The position numbers and the translations under genes are program-made. A DNA stretch of 64,000 nucleotides from contig NZ_CP133261.1 of assembly GCF_030931715.1 (NCBI RefSeq), forward strand, positions 2,210,643 to 2,274,642. The letters run 5' to 3'. The stretch is from Tissierella sp. MB52-C2 (GTDB taxonomy: Bacteria > Bacillota > Clostridia > Tissierellales > Tissierellaceae). The notes under the pieces were generated by a model. The model made no database searches, was not told the DNA's origin, and saw only the letters and a program-made list of their open reading frames with translations. This document shows positions 37,393-45,758 of this stretch, piece after piece; the stretch's first letter is position 1; every line of letters begins with the position of its first letter.

Positions 37393-37592
37393 TCATTTTT
37401 AATCATTCAATTCTCTTTATAAGCATTAACTTCTTATATGAAAATATCTCATTAAACTCCCTTCTTTTATAATTTTATTTTATAATTATTAAAATCTCAC
37501 ATGGAAACCTTTACCGTGTCTACTAATGCAATATTATCGAATTTTAAACTTAGATTTTGGGAATCCTAAGTTGGGAAAGTGAGGTGATAAAA

Positions 37593-37796
37593 ATGACAGT
37601 ACAAAGTGATATTAAACAAGCAATAGCAGCATGCCAATCAGCTGTAGGATGTTATGCTACTATGGCACAAGCAACTGAAGATCAACAAGCAAAACAAACG
37701 TTTGAAAAAATGACCTCCGAAGTAAACAGTCACCTTCAATATTTAGAAGGTAGGTTAGACTATCTAAGCCAACATAATGAACTTAATCAAAAATAA
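37593..37796 (+). CDS. DUF1657 family protein
   Basis: This 67-residue protein starts at ATG 37593 behind GTGAGGTGATAAA and begins MTVQSDIKQAIAACQSAVG. It contains the DUF1657 hallmarks ATEDQQAKQTFEKM and LEGRLDYL. DUF1657 genes are usually found near spoVA2 or DUF421 genes and are linked to spores. Here it stands alone in the island, with no spoVA or DUF421 neighbour. A terminator follows. Confidence 0.85.
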   Translation: MTVQSDIKQAIAACQSAVGCYATMAQATEDQQAKQTFEKMTSEVNSHLQYLEGRLDYLSQHNELNQK

Positions 37797-37824
37797 TCAA
37801 CCCACAACAACATAAAAATAAAAG

Positions 37825-37867
37825 CAGCCAATAAAAGGACTTTTGTATCTTATTCTTGGCTGTTTTT
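37825..37867 (+). terminator. Terminator after the DUF1657 gene
   Basis: CAGCCAA pairs with TTGGCTG, enclosing an inner AAAAG/CTTTT stem, followed by TTTTTA. It lies 28 bases after the DUF1657 stop codon. Confidence 0.75.
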
Positions 37868-37893
37868 ATATAACCCTACAAAACAATCTGTTT

Positions 37894-38055
37894 TTATCCC
37901 AACCTAGTTTGTCTAATCCTTTTGTCCTGTCTTTTAAAACTATCATGCTGCATACATTCCTTTATAGAATCATAAGTACCTACCAGTTTTATAGCTGTAA
38001 TTGCTTTATTCAAATCACTTCTATATTTATTTAATTCTATTTATAAATCCTGCAT
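37894..38055 (-). pseudogene. Small ORF with a strong RBS but an in-frame TAA at codon 5
   Basis: GGGAGGAT precedes an ATG at 38055, but the fifth codon is TAA. The frame then stays open for about 48 codons of a helical, basic peptide (IELNKYRSDLNKAITAIKLV) before the final stop. It looks like a small accessory or phage-type gene disabled by a point mutation. The family is not recognised. Confidence 0.4.
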
Positions 38056-38069
38056 ATCCTCCCTCCCCA

Positions 38070-38106
38070 AAAAGAAAAACCCAAGGATTTTATTTTCCCT
38101 GGGCTT
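38070..38106 (-). terminator. Minus-strand terminator
   Basis: On the minus strand CCCAGGG, a 10-base loop and CCTTGGG are followed by TTTTTCTTTTT. It probably ends transcription from the acyltransferase side, about 500 bases downstream of that gene. Confidence 0.8.
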
Positions 38107-38225
38107 CTAGAGCCTCTATCTATGATTTAATAATTACGCCATCAATAAAGATACTGTAAAATTCTTTTTTGAATACTATGGTAAATAAATTTTCACTTTA
38201 TTTTCTTAAGGAGATCTCTATTATT

Positions 38226-38258
38226 TTTGACTCTATTTTTTTTGACTCTATTTTTTTG
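38226..38258. repeat. Short tandem repeat
   Basis: Two copies of a T-rich unit of about 18 bases containing TTGACTCTATTTTTTT lie next to each other just before the IS1182 remnant. The surrounding 38107-38262 has no gene I can support. Confidence 0.6.
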
Positions 38259-38262
38259 GGTT

Positions 38263-38412
38263 TCAAATTTCCCTTATCTTAAAGAAGAAGGTATCGAAAG
38301 ATACATCAAACTGCAAACCCATGAAAAAATAGAAAACAAGAGTCTACAAAAATAACATAGGGCGCCTCAATACAGACAGAAGGACATTTTGGGGATATCA
38401 ATAATTTGTTGT
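38263..38412 (+). pseudogene. IS1182-family transposase remnant with internal deletion
   Basis: The plus strand encodes YLKEEGIERYIKLQTHEK (38275 on), a mid-protein segment of IS1182-type transposases, then a stop. In another frame at about 38361 it encodes SIQTEGHFGDINN, matching the family's conserved C-terminal motif 'RSIQAEGSFGDIK' that holds the catalytic Glu. The joining of distant segments shows a large internal deletion plus frameshift. Between 38413 and 38599 I see no gene. Confidence 0.65.
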
Positions 38413-38599
38413 ACCCAAAAACAAAATACCAAATACAAGAAAAGAACCCAGCAAGATTAAAAGACTTTTTCAAAGTCTAGAACCTGAAGGATTCTCTTAA
38501 TTTTTTAGTTCATGAAGCTAAAATCAGTTATGAAACAGCTCCTTAGTTTAATCTCTTCCTTTTATTTAAATCCATTTGATATAAATACTTCATATACTT

Positions 38600-39652
38600 C
38601 TAAGTAGCTGTTTGAGATGTCTTCAATAAGATTCTATTATAAAGTTTTCTAGTTGCCATGTCAAAAACATGAGAAATTACTATAGTAACCAATAAACATA
38701 ATACTAAATATAGATAAGTATTATTAGAGATTATATTGCTTTTTTTAAATATCATCATAGGAATTCTTTGCAGGATATATATACTAAATACATGCTTCCC
38801 AATCCAATCTAATATAAAATTATTAAACGAAACTTTCATAGTAACTAAAATAACTAAACAAACAAATAGTAATGACTTTATTTGATAATTTATCACTTTA
38901 TTACTAAATAAATATGTAAATCCAAATAAAGTTAATGATATTATTAACGATAGTAAATAACTAGTATTATTTGCTAATACTATATTTTCTATCTTCTCTC
39001 TATAAAGTGAAAACCACATTCCTGCTACATAACAGAAAATTGTATTATATGAGTAAGATGGCTTAAAATTACTCACAACCAAAACATAAATACCAGAGAG
39101 AACAGTAACACAACTTATCGCCATAAAATATTTATTCTTAAATATTTTAAAAGAAATAAATGTAAATAAATAAGTTAATAATACTGCAAATATATACCAA
39201 TTACTGTTACCCACAGATGTCCAACCTATAAACGACAAAACAATAGTTTTAATATCATATTTATATCCAAGTATAAAACGTACAATTAAAAATAATAATA
39301 CAGCTATGTCAAAATCAAATAACACTCTTAAAATACGTTTCTTAGGAATCTCATTGACATATTTCATTTTTTTCTTTTTTATAGACTCTAATATTCCATA
39401 ACCAGAATAAAAAAGAAACATAGTTACTATTAGTTGTCCTAAAAAACTACGTATTGCTAAATATGGCATATCAAAAGGACTATTCAATTCTACATACTGA
39501 ACAAAATGACTTAAAAATACAAGTAAAACAAATATTCCTTTTATCGATGTGGTTTTTTCAACTGACATATAGTCTAAATGATAATTATCTATTGTTGAAT
39601 ATTTCATTTTATAAGCACAAATCCCTAATATAATAAATAATAAAAATATCAT
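38600..39652 (-). CDS. Acyltransferase 3-family membrane protein
   Basis: This 350-residue protein has about ten transmembrane segments and the acyltransferase-3 pattern. The segment TTSIKGIFVLLVFLSHFVQY contains the conserved His, and GNSNWYIFAVLLTYL follows. Such proteins O-acetylate cell-surface polysaccharides or antibiotics; the substrate is unknown. It is the first island gene after the tRNA-Sec terminator and uses a GGGGGA site before the ATG. It is very AT-rich, like the rest of the island. Confidence 0.8.
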   Translation of the reverse strand: MIFLLFIILGICAYKMKYSTIDNYHLDYMSVEKTTSIKGIFVLLVFLSHFVQYVELNSPFDMPYLAIRSFLGQLIVTMFLFYSGYGILESIKKKKMKYVNEIPKKRILRVLFDFDIAVLLFLIVRFILGYKYDIKTIVLSFIGWTSVGNSNWYIFAVLLTYLFTFISFKIFKNKYFMAISCVTVLSGIYVLVVSNFKPSYSYNTIFCYVAGMWFSLYREKIENIVLANNTSYLLSLIISLTLFGFTYLFSNKVINYQIKSLLFVCLVILVTMKVSFNNFILDWIGKHVFSIYILQRIPMMIFKKSNIISNNTYLYLVLCLLVTIVISHVFDMATRKLYNRILLKTSQTAT

Positions 39653-39674
39653 AAAAAATCCCCCATATTATTAA

Positions 39675-39699
39675 ATAAAAAAAGCCACATAAGTGGCTA
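39675..39699 (-). terminator. Terminator after tRNA-Sec
   Basis: On the minus strand AGCCACTTATGTGGCT forms a tight hairpin followed by TTTTTTTA, 9 bases beyond the tRNA 3' end. Confidence 0.88.
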
Positions 39700-39707
39700 A
39701 TTTACTA

Positions 39708-39804
39708 TGGCGGGAGTATGTGAGAATCGAACTCACCCAAGAGAATCCTATTCCCTCGCGCTGGTTTTGAAGACCAGAGAGCCCACCAGGACTCATCTAC
39801 CCCC
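39708..39804 (-). tRNA. selC: tRNA-Sec (UCA anticodon)
   Basis: This 97-base gene has the features of bacterial tRNA-Sec. It has an 8-base-pair acceptor stem (GGGGGTAG against ATACTCCC, with one mismatch and one wobble) and a 6-base-pair D stem (GAGTCC/GGGCTC) with a TGGT loop. The anticodon stem-loop is CTGGT-CTTCAAA-ACCAG (anticodon at 39768-39770). A long variable arm, a GTGAG-TTCGATT-CTCAC T arm, a G discriminator and encoded CCA complete it. It reads UGA as selenocysteine with SelA, SelB and SelD encoded next door. Confidence 0.95.
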
Positions 39805-39822
39805 ATACTGACAACAGAATAC

Positions 39823-39851
39823 ATTATATTATATTTTTCGACAAATTTCAA
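39823..39851 (-). promoter_or_regulatory. Promoter of tRNA-Sec
   Basis: The minus strand shows TTGAAA (39851-39846), a 17-base spacer and TATAAT (39828-39823), with the start expected a few bases before the tRNA 5' end. So tRNA-Sec can be transcribed independently of the upstream genes. Confidence 0.75.
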
Positions 39852-39864
39852 GTTCTTTTTGAAA

Positions 39865-40560
39865 TTATATTTTAGAATTATTAAAATAATAGCCTACTCC
39901 CCATTTTGTCATAATATATTTAGCATCAGATGAGTCTTTTTCTATCTTTTCTCTTATTCTTCTTATATGGACATCCACCGTTCTTAAATCTCCATAGTAA
40001 GCATATCCCCATACTAACTCTAACAACTCTTCTCGTTTAAATACTTTACTTGGATTTGAAATAAGTACATAAAATAAATCAAACTCTTTTCCAGTTAAGT
40101 TTATATTCTCACCCTTTATACTTACCTTTCTACCCAATGTATTTATTGTGAAACCTTGTACTTGTATTGTTTGGCTATCAAATCCTAAAGCCTTATAATT
40201 TACTCTTCTAAGTATTGCCTTAATTCTTGCCTTTAATTCAAGATCGTTAAAAGGTTTAACAAGATAATCATCTACACCATATTCAAAAGCCAATAGCTTA
40301 CTAATATCTTCATCTTTTTCAGTTATTACTATTATTGGTACTTGAGAAGAGTTTCTAATGGTCTGACATAAAGTCAAACCATTAGAGTCTGGTAAAATTA
40401 AATCAAGTAATATTAGATTATAGTTGTTTTGATTAATCTTTTCCAAAATATCTTTAGTATTATACATTGTATCTACAATATATTCATCTTGTTCTAAACT
40501 ATATTTTAGCCCTTTTACAAAAATCTTATCTTTATCTAATATTAGTATTTTTGTCTCCAT
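39865..40560 (-). CDS. OmpR-family response regulator (orphan)
   Basis: This 231-residue two-domain regulator has a receiver domain with the phospho-acceptor Asp53 (NLILLDLILPDSNG) and the conserved Lys in YLVKPF. A C-terminal winged-helix DNA-binding domain follows (LTGKEFDLFYVLISNPSKVF ... VDVHIRRIREKIE). No histidine kinase gene is next to it. It lies between selB and tRNA-Sec, 25 bases downstream of selB, so it may be cotranscribed with the sel genes. Its targets are unknown. Confidence 0.9.
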   Translation of the reverse strand: METKILILDKDKIFVKGLKYSLEQDEYIVDTMYNTKDILEKINQNNYNLILLDLILPDSNGLTLCQTIRNSSQVPIIVITEKDEDISKLLAFEYGVDDYLVKPFNDLELKARIKAILRRVNYKALGFDSQTIQVQGFTINTLGRKVSIKGENINLTGKEFDLFYVLISNPSKVFKREELLELVWGYAYYGDLRTVDVHIRRIREKIEKDSSDAKYIMTKWGVGYYFNNSKI

Positions 40561-40585
40561 CTCTTCACCCCTGTATTAACATTAA

Positions 40586-42496
40586 TCATTCATTTAAAGT
40601 TCTACTATCTTTTTCTCGTTTCGTTATTTTGATTTGATCAAAGTATTCAAGAAGTGCAAGAGCCACTTTTCTATTTGTATTTAATAAATCTCTATAATCT
40701 CCTATTGAAATACTTCCTTTGTCTATTAAATATTCTTTTAACTTATTAAGTGCTATATCATAAGCATTTTTAGATAAATATACTTCTTCATTTAGTTTTA
40801 TAATATCTCCATTATTTACAAGAGAAATAAACACTTCTTCTATTTCATCTTTTTTAGCTCCTATTATAGATTCTAAGTCTTCTCTCCTTGGTGGTTGATA
40901 TGGATTTTTGTTTAAAGTATTTAAAATATCTTCTTTAATCTTTAATTGAGTTTCGTTAAATTTTATTTCAAACCCTTTAATAGAAATATTTTCCATCTTC
41001 TGCTCTAAATATTCCTTTTGAATTAATAGTTCTATGAAAGTTTCAGCAACTCTTGGCTTTGCATTTTTAAGGAATTTACTTTTTACTTCTTCTTTTTGCA
41101 TTCCTGATCTCAAAGGATATTTTGTATGGAATTTATTTAACTCTTCTAATATTTCATCTTTAATTTTATTAAAGTAATTTATATGGATAATATGCAAATC
41201 CTTAGTTAAAGAAAATAATACAAGTTTATTTTCTCCTATAAGTTTATTTACTTCATTTTTCACATTTTCTTCTAGCATTGCTGTATAAACTGCTATTTCT
41301 TTTGTTGTAGGGAATTCCTTAGATTTTTCTTCAATTATATTTTCTATAATATCAGTAGATGAGCCCATCTCCTTGATTTCAAGTTCCTTTATGGCTTTAT
41401 CATCAAAACGTTTTTTCTTCTTAGGGTTAGGCTCTAGGATTTCTCCACCGCCAATTGTAAACATAGGAGAATAAAATCTAATAATAAACTTGTCTCCCCT
41501 TTTAGCTACAACTTCTTCTTCTAATCTAAGTTGTGCATAGGCCTCCTCTCCTGGACCTATTTCCTCTCTATCTAACAAAACAATACGACATAAAACCTCT
41601 TTCGTACCTATATATAATCTAAGTCTAGTTCTATTATCAATATATCTATCAATACTTTTTAATAGCTTAATTTTTACATCAAGCATCATAGAATCTGCCA
41701 TAGAATCAACTGGAGCTATGGTATTTCCCCTATCCACGTCTTCCTTTTTTAACCCTGCTAGATTAACTGCAACTCTTTGACCACCATAGGCTATATCAGC
41801 ATCTTTATCATGAACTTGCAGAGTTCTTATTCTAGCTTTTTTATTTCCTGGAAATACTTGTACTTCATCACCTATTTTTAATTTTCCAGATAGTAATGTA
41901 CCTGTGACTACAGTACCAAATCCAGATATCGAAAATACTCTATCTACTGGAAGTCTAGGCATATCATCTATATCTTTATCTTCTAGCTCAGCTGTATACT
42001 CATCTATTAAATTTATAATACTATCTATACCCATTTTAGTAGCAGATGAAGCCCTAATGACAGGTGAGTTTTCTAGAAATGTTCCTATTACTTCTTCTTT
42101 TACTTCTTCTTCAACCATATCTATCCATTCATCATCTACTAGGTCAGATTTTGTAAGAACTATAAAACCTTTTTTTATTCCAAGAAGATCTAAAATATGA
42201 AGATGTTCTAATGTCTGAGGCATTATGCCTTCATCTGCTGACACCACTAATATAACAATATCTATACCTATAACTCCTGCCAACATATTTTTAATAAACT
42301 TTTCATGCCCCGGTACATCTATTATTCCCGCTCTTTGACCTGATGGCAAGTCAAAATAAGTAAATCCCAATTCTATAGATATTCCTCTTTCTTGTTCTTC
42401 TTTTAATCTATCTGTATTTCTTCCTGTAATAGCTCGAATTAAAGTTGTTTTTCCATGGTCTATATGGCCTGCTGTTCCTATAATTACATGTTTCAT
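40586..42496 (-). CDS. selB: Selenocysteine-specific elongation factor SelB
   Basis: This 636-residue GTPase has [27 protein letters not shown] and LTKSDL in an EF-Tu-like body. Winged-helix domains at the C-terminus bind the mRNA SECIS hairpin. SelB delivers Sec-tRNA to UGA codons. It begins 3 bases after the selA stop codon, in the order selD-selA-selB. The complete set implies that genes with in-frame TGA are read through in this organism. Confidence 0.96.
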   Translation of the reverse strand: MKHVIIGTAGHIDHGKTTLIRAITGRNTDRLKEEQERGISIELGFTYFDLPSGQRAGIIDVPGHEKFIKNMLAGVIGIDIVILVVSADEGIMPQTLEHLHILDLLGIKKGFIVLTKSDLVDDEWIDMVEEEVKEEVIGTFLENSPVIRASSATKMGIDSIINLIDEYTAELEDKDIDDMPRLPVDRVFSISGFGTVVTGTLLSGKLKIGDEVQVFPGNKKARIRTLQVHDKDADIAYGGQRVAVNLAGLKKEDVDRGNTIAPVDSMADSMMLDVKIKLLKSIDRYIDNRTRLRLYIGTKEVLCRIVLLDREEIGPGEEAYAQLRLEEEVVAKRGDKFIIRFYSPMFTIGGGEILEPNPKKKKRFDDKAIKELEIKEMGSSTDIIENIIEEKSKEFPTTKEIAVYTAMLEENVKNEVNKLIGENKLVLFSLTKDLHIIHINYFNKIKDEILEELNKFHTKYPLRSGMQKEEVKSKFLKNAKPRVAETFIELLIQKEYLEQKMENISIKGFEIKFNETQLKIKEDILNTLNKNPYQPPRREDLESIIGAKKDEIEEVFISLVNNGDIIKLNEEVYLSKNAYDIALNKLKEYLIDKGSISIGDYRDLLNTNRKVALALLEYFDQIKITKREKDSRTLNE

Positions 42497-42499
42497 CTA

Positions 42500-43921
42500 T
42501 TAAACTCCTTTAACTTTATTAAAAGCAAAATTTATTCCTTCTGCTACAATATCGAATTCTTCTTCTTTAATTGTTCTTAAATCTATATATACCCTATCTT
42601 TATATAATCTAGTAATAATAGGTACATGGAATCTTCTTAAATTATTTTCAAATTCTTGAGTACTTAAATTATCTAAAGTAAGAACTATACATTTTGTGGG
42701 GAGTTTTTCTAGAGGTAAAGACCCTCCGCCTACTTCAGAATAGTTATTTTCTATATCTATTTTTAATAAATCATGAGAAATCTTTGTCTCTATTCTTGAT
42801 TTAAGTTCTAAAGCCCTTTTCTCTATTTCTTCTAATGGTTGCGTCAACATATATAAGGTAGGAATTTCTTTAACTGCTACAGATTCCTCAAGATAATATC
42901 TTAATGTGGCTTCAAGAGCTGATATAGTAAATTTATCTACTCTAAATGCTCTGGTCAATGGATTTTTTTTCATAGCATCGATATATTCTTTCTTTCCTAC
43001 TATAACCCCTACTTGAGGTCCCCCTAAAAGTTTGTCTCCACTGAAAGTAACTATATCTACACCTTTTTTCAAGGATTCTTGAACTGTTGGTTCATATTCT
43101 ATTCCATATTTAGATAAGTCTACAAGAACTCCACTGCCTAAATCTTCTATCAGGGGTATATTATATTTTTCCTTTAATGAATATAATTCTTCAGAGTCAA
43201 CATTTGATGTAAATCCTAATATTCTATAATTACTAGTATGAACCTTAAGTAATGCTCCAGTTTCTTCATTTATTGCATTTTCAAAATCCCATAAATGAGT
43301 CTTATTTGTTGTGCCAACAGCAACTAAGTTTGCCCCGCTTTGCTCCATTACGTCAGGAATTCTAAAGGATCCACCTATTTCTACTAGTTCTCCACGAGAA
43401 ACTATTACTTCTTTATTTTTAGCCATTGAGCTTAATACAAGGATTACTGCTGCTGCATTATTGTTTACAACCATAGCGGCCTCTCCGCCAGTTATTTCAG
43501 TTATTATTTCTTCTAAATGGCTATATCTTGATCCTCTTCCTCCATTCTCCAAATCAAACTCTAAGTTTGAATAATTAATGGCTATTTCTTTAATATTGTC
43601 CATAATCTTTTCATTGATTAAGGAACGTCCTAAATTAGTATGAATTACAACTCCTGTGGCATTTACCACTCTTTTCAATTTATATGCATTTTTTTCTTCT
43701 GCTCTTTTTTTAATCTTAATATGAATATCTTCTATATTCTTTACTATTTCTTCTTCTGAAATCTCTTTTCCTTTAATCTTAGTTCTAATTTCTTCTATTT
43801 CTGCTCTTATACTGTCTAATACTATTTTTCTTGGTATATGTTTCAAAAGTTGTTTTGTGGAATCCTTATCTAGTATTTCATCTACTTTAGGTATTAAAGT
43901 AAAAATATTTTTTCCTGACAT
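42500..43921 (-). CDS. selA: L-seryl-tRNA(Sec) selenium transferase SelA
   Basis: This 473-residue PLP enzyme converts Ser-tRNA-Sec to Sec-tRNA-Sec using selenophosphate. An N-terminal tRNA-binding domain is followed by the PLP fold with [23 protein letters not shown] and the PLP lysine in [12 protein letters not shown]. It lies 19 bases after selD. Confidence 0.97.
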   Translation of the reverse strand: MSGKNIFTLIPKVDEILDKDSTKQLLKHIPRKIVLDSIRAEIEEIRTKIKGKEISEEEIVKNIEDIHIKIKKRAEEKNAYKLKRVVNATGVVIHTNLGRSLINEKIMDNIKEIAINYSNLEFDLENGGRGSRYSHLEEIITEITGGEAAMVVNNNAAAVILVLSSMAKNKEVIVSRGELVEIGGSFRIPDVMEQSGANLVAVGTTNKTHLWDFENAINEETGALLKVHTSNYRILGFTSNVDSEELYSLKEKYNIPLIEDLGSGVLVDLSKYGIEYEPTVQESLKKGVDIVTFSGDKLLGGPQVGVIVGKKEYIDAMKKNPLTRAFRVDKFTISALEATLRYYLEESVAVKEIPTLYMLTQPLEEIEKRALELKSRIETKISHDLLKIDIENNYSEVGGGSLPLEKLPTKCIVLTLDNLSTQEFENNLRRFHVPIITRLYKDRVYIDLRTIKEEEFDIVAEGINFAFNKVKGV

Positions 43922-43940
43922 ATAATCCCTTCCTTATCTT

Positions 43941-44975
43941 CTATTCTAATATTACATAATAATCCTGTTTCTCATATACTTCTCCCACTACTGCATATTT
44001 AGTTGGGGTAGATTTTAATTCTTCTAAAAGCTTATCTTTTTTCTCTTTTGGAATAGATATTAAAAGTCCACCTGATGTTTGAGGATCAAATACTATATCT
44101 TCCATATCTTTAGGTACATTTTCATTAATAAAAACATTATTTCCAACATAGGTTCTATTTGCATAGGCTCCGGCAGGAATTAATCCCATTCTAGCATATT
44201 CCAATGTATTAGATATTATAGGAATATTATTATGATTTATTTTTATGGTAACAGAGCTTCCCATAGCCATTTCTAAGGCATGACCTATGAGACCAAAGCC
44301 TGTTATATCTGTAAGACTATTAACGTCTCCTGTACGGTCTAAAGCCTCTTTAGCGTATTTATTTAAGGTAGTCATTACTTTTACTGCTTCATCATAAGTA
44401 TCCCTATCTGCTATTTCACCTTTTATTGCAGTATTAATAATTCCTAGTCCAAGTGGTTTAGTTAATACAAGTATATCTCCAGGCTTAGCATTATTATTGG
44501 CAAGAACCTTATCTGGATGTACAAAGCCTGATACTGATAATCCGTACTTTGGCTCATCATCTTCTACAGTATGACCTCCTACTGTAATGGCGCCTGCTTC
44601 TTTTACTTTATCATATCCACCCTTTAGTATTTCTCCTAATATATTTGGGTCTAAACAATTTGGAAAACATACTATATTCATAGCCAGTTTTGGTTCTCCA
44701 CCCATGGCATATACATCTGATAAAGAGTTGGTTGCTGCAATTTGTCCAAAGGTATATGGATCATCTACTACAGGAGTAAAAAAATCCAGAGTTTGAATCA
44801 TTGCTAAGTCATCATTTATTTTATATACAGCTGCATCATCCGATGTCTCTAATCCTACTAATAAGTTTTCATCATAAGTTTTTGGTAAATGACACAAAAC
44901 TTGTGCCAAAATATCGGGACCGATTTTAGCCGCTCAGCCAGAACTTTTAGTTAATTGTGTTAATCGTTTTTCCAT
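43941..44975 (-). CDS. selD: Selenophosphate synthetase SelD, itself a selenoprotein (in-frame TGA = Sec14)
   Basis: SelD makes selenophosphate from selenide and ATP. The real start is the ATG at 44975 behind GAGAGGTG. The frame reads [13 protein letters not shown], then TGA (44936-44934), then [18 protein letters not shown] and on to a normal SelD body ([43 protein letters not shown]). The TGA aligns with the catalytic Cys/Sec of the family (SGC/U-A-A-K). With Sec the protein has 344 residues. Reading only from the next start after TGA would lose the active site. Confidence 0.95.
44905..44936 (-). promoter_or_regulatory. Bacterial SECIS hairpin in selD
   Basis: Immediately after the TGA, the minus strand can fold GCTAAAATCG against CGATATTTTGGC with a GUCC apical loop and unpaired A/U on the 3' side. 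A stem with a bulged U and a G-U in the loop is what SelB recognises in bacterial SECIS elements. The pairing was done by eye. Confidence 0.75.
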
Positions 44976-44987
44976 AACTACACCTCT

Positions 44988-45620
44988 CTAATTTACTATT
45001 ATTAATTCCTTTATAGCATCAAATTTCTTATTTCCTATTCCTGAAACATTTTTTATATCTTCAATAGTTTTAAATGGATTAGATTCTCTATATTCAATTA
45101 TTTTGCTAGCTGTTACTTCTCCTATACCTGGTAAGGAAATCAATGATTCTTTTGTACAAGTATTTATATTTATTTTACCAGAAGTATCTTTAGTATTTGA
45201 TGAATTATTTACATTTAAGGTATTTATTTCTTCCGATAAATCTTCTCCTATTTCAGGTATATATATCTTTTCTTCATCAACTAATTTCTTAGCTAAATTA
45301 ATTCTATCTATATCTGCATCTTTTCTAAGACCACCTGCTAATTCTACTGCATCTATTAGCCTTTGTCCTGCCTCCAGTTCTACTAATCCTGGTTTGTATA
45401 CTTGTCCACTTATATGAACCATTATTATTGTTTCTTCACTGTCTATTCCAATATCATCTTCTATGTCTTCATGGGACTCTAATTCAGCATTATTGCTTAC
45501 TTCCATATCATCTCCCAATTTAATTATATCCCTTGTGAAAAATTTAAAACCTAAACCCAAAACAATTATTAAAACAATTACTAGTATACCTATTTGTTCT
45601 CTTTTTGTAAAGGAATCCAT
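44988..45620 (-). CDS. comEA: Competence protein ComEA (helix-hairpin-helix DNA receptor)
   Basis: This 210-residue protein has an N-terminal transmembrane anchor (about residues 10-27), an acidic linker, and a SLBB domain (VHISGQVYKPGLVELEAGQR). A C-terminal HhH pair follows (INTCTKESLISLPGIGEVTA, VSGIGNKKFDAI). It binds incoming DNA outside the membrane. selD starts 12 bases after its stop. Its usual neighbour comEC is about 13 kb away. Confidence 0.93.
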   Translation of the reverse strand: MDSFTKREQIGILVIVLIIVLGLGFKFFTRDIIKLGDDMEVSNNAELESHEDIEDDIGIDSEETIIMVHISGQVYKPGLVELEAGQRLIDAVELAGGLRKDADIDRINLAKKLVDEEKIYIPEIGEDLSEEINTLNVNNSSNTKDTSGKININTCTKESLISLPGIGEVTASKIIEYRESNPFKTIEDIKNVSGIGNKKFDAIKELIIVN

Positions 45621-45720
45621 AATACCCCTCCTAAAATAATTCTCATTTATTATTAATTCGACTTAATTCTTTTTTTCCCTCTTTTTAAAAATATTTCTAC
45701 TTAAAGTTTCATTAAGTTTC

Positions 45721-45729
45721 TGTTATAAT
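45721..45729 (+). promoter_or_regulatory. Extended -10 promoter of dacF
   Basis: TGTTATAAT at 45721-45729 is an extended -10 element 30 bases upstream of the TTG start of the carboxypeptidase gene. A weak -35 (TTAAAG) lies 17 bases before the hexamer. Confidence 0.65.
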
Positions 45730-45758
45730 CTTATTATAAGAATAAGGTGGTGGATAAT

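Noticed and set aside
44934-44936. TGA read as the stop of an upstream small ORF, with selD starting at TTG 44909
   Set aside because: The upstream frame has its own ribosome binding site and spells the SelD active-site region up to and after the TGA. sel genes and a SECIS-like hairpin are present, so readthrough as Sec is far more likely.
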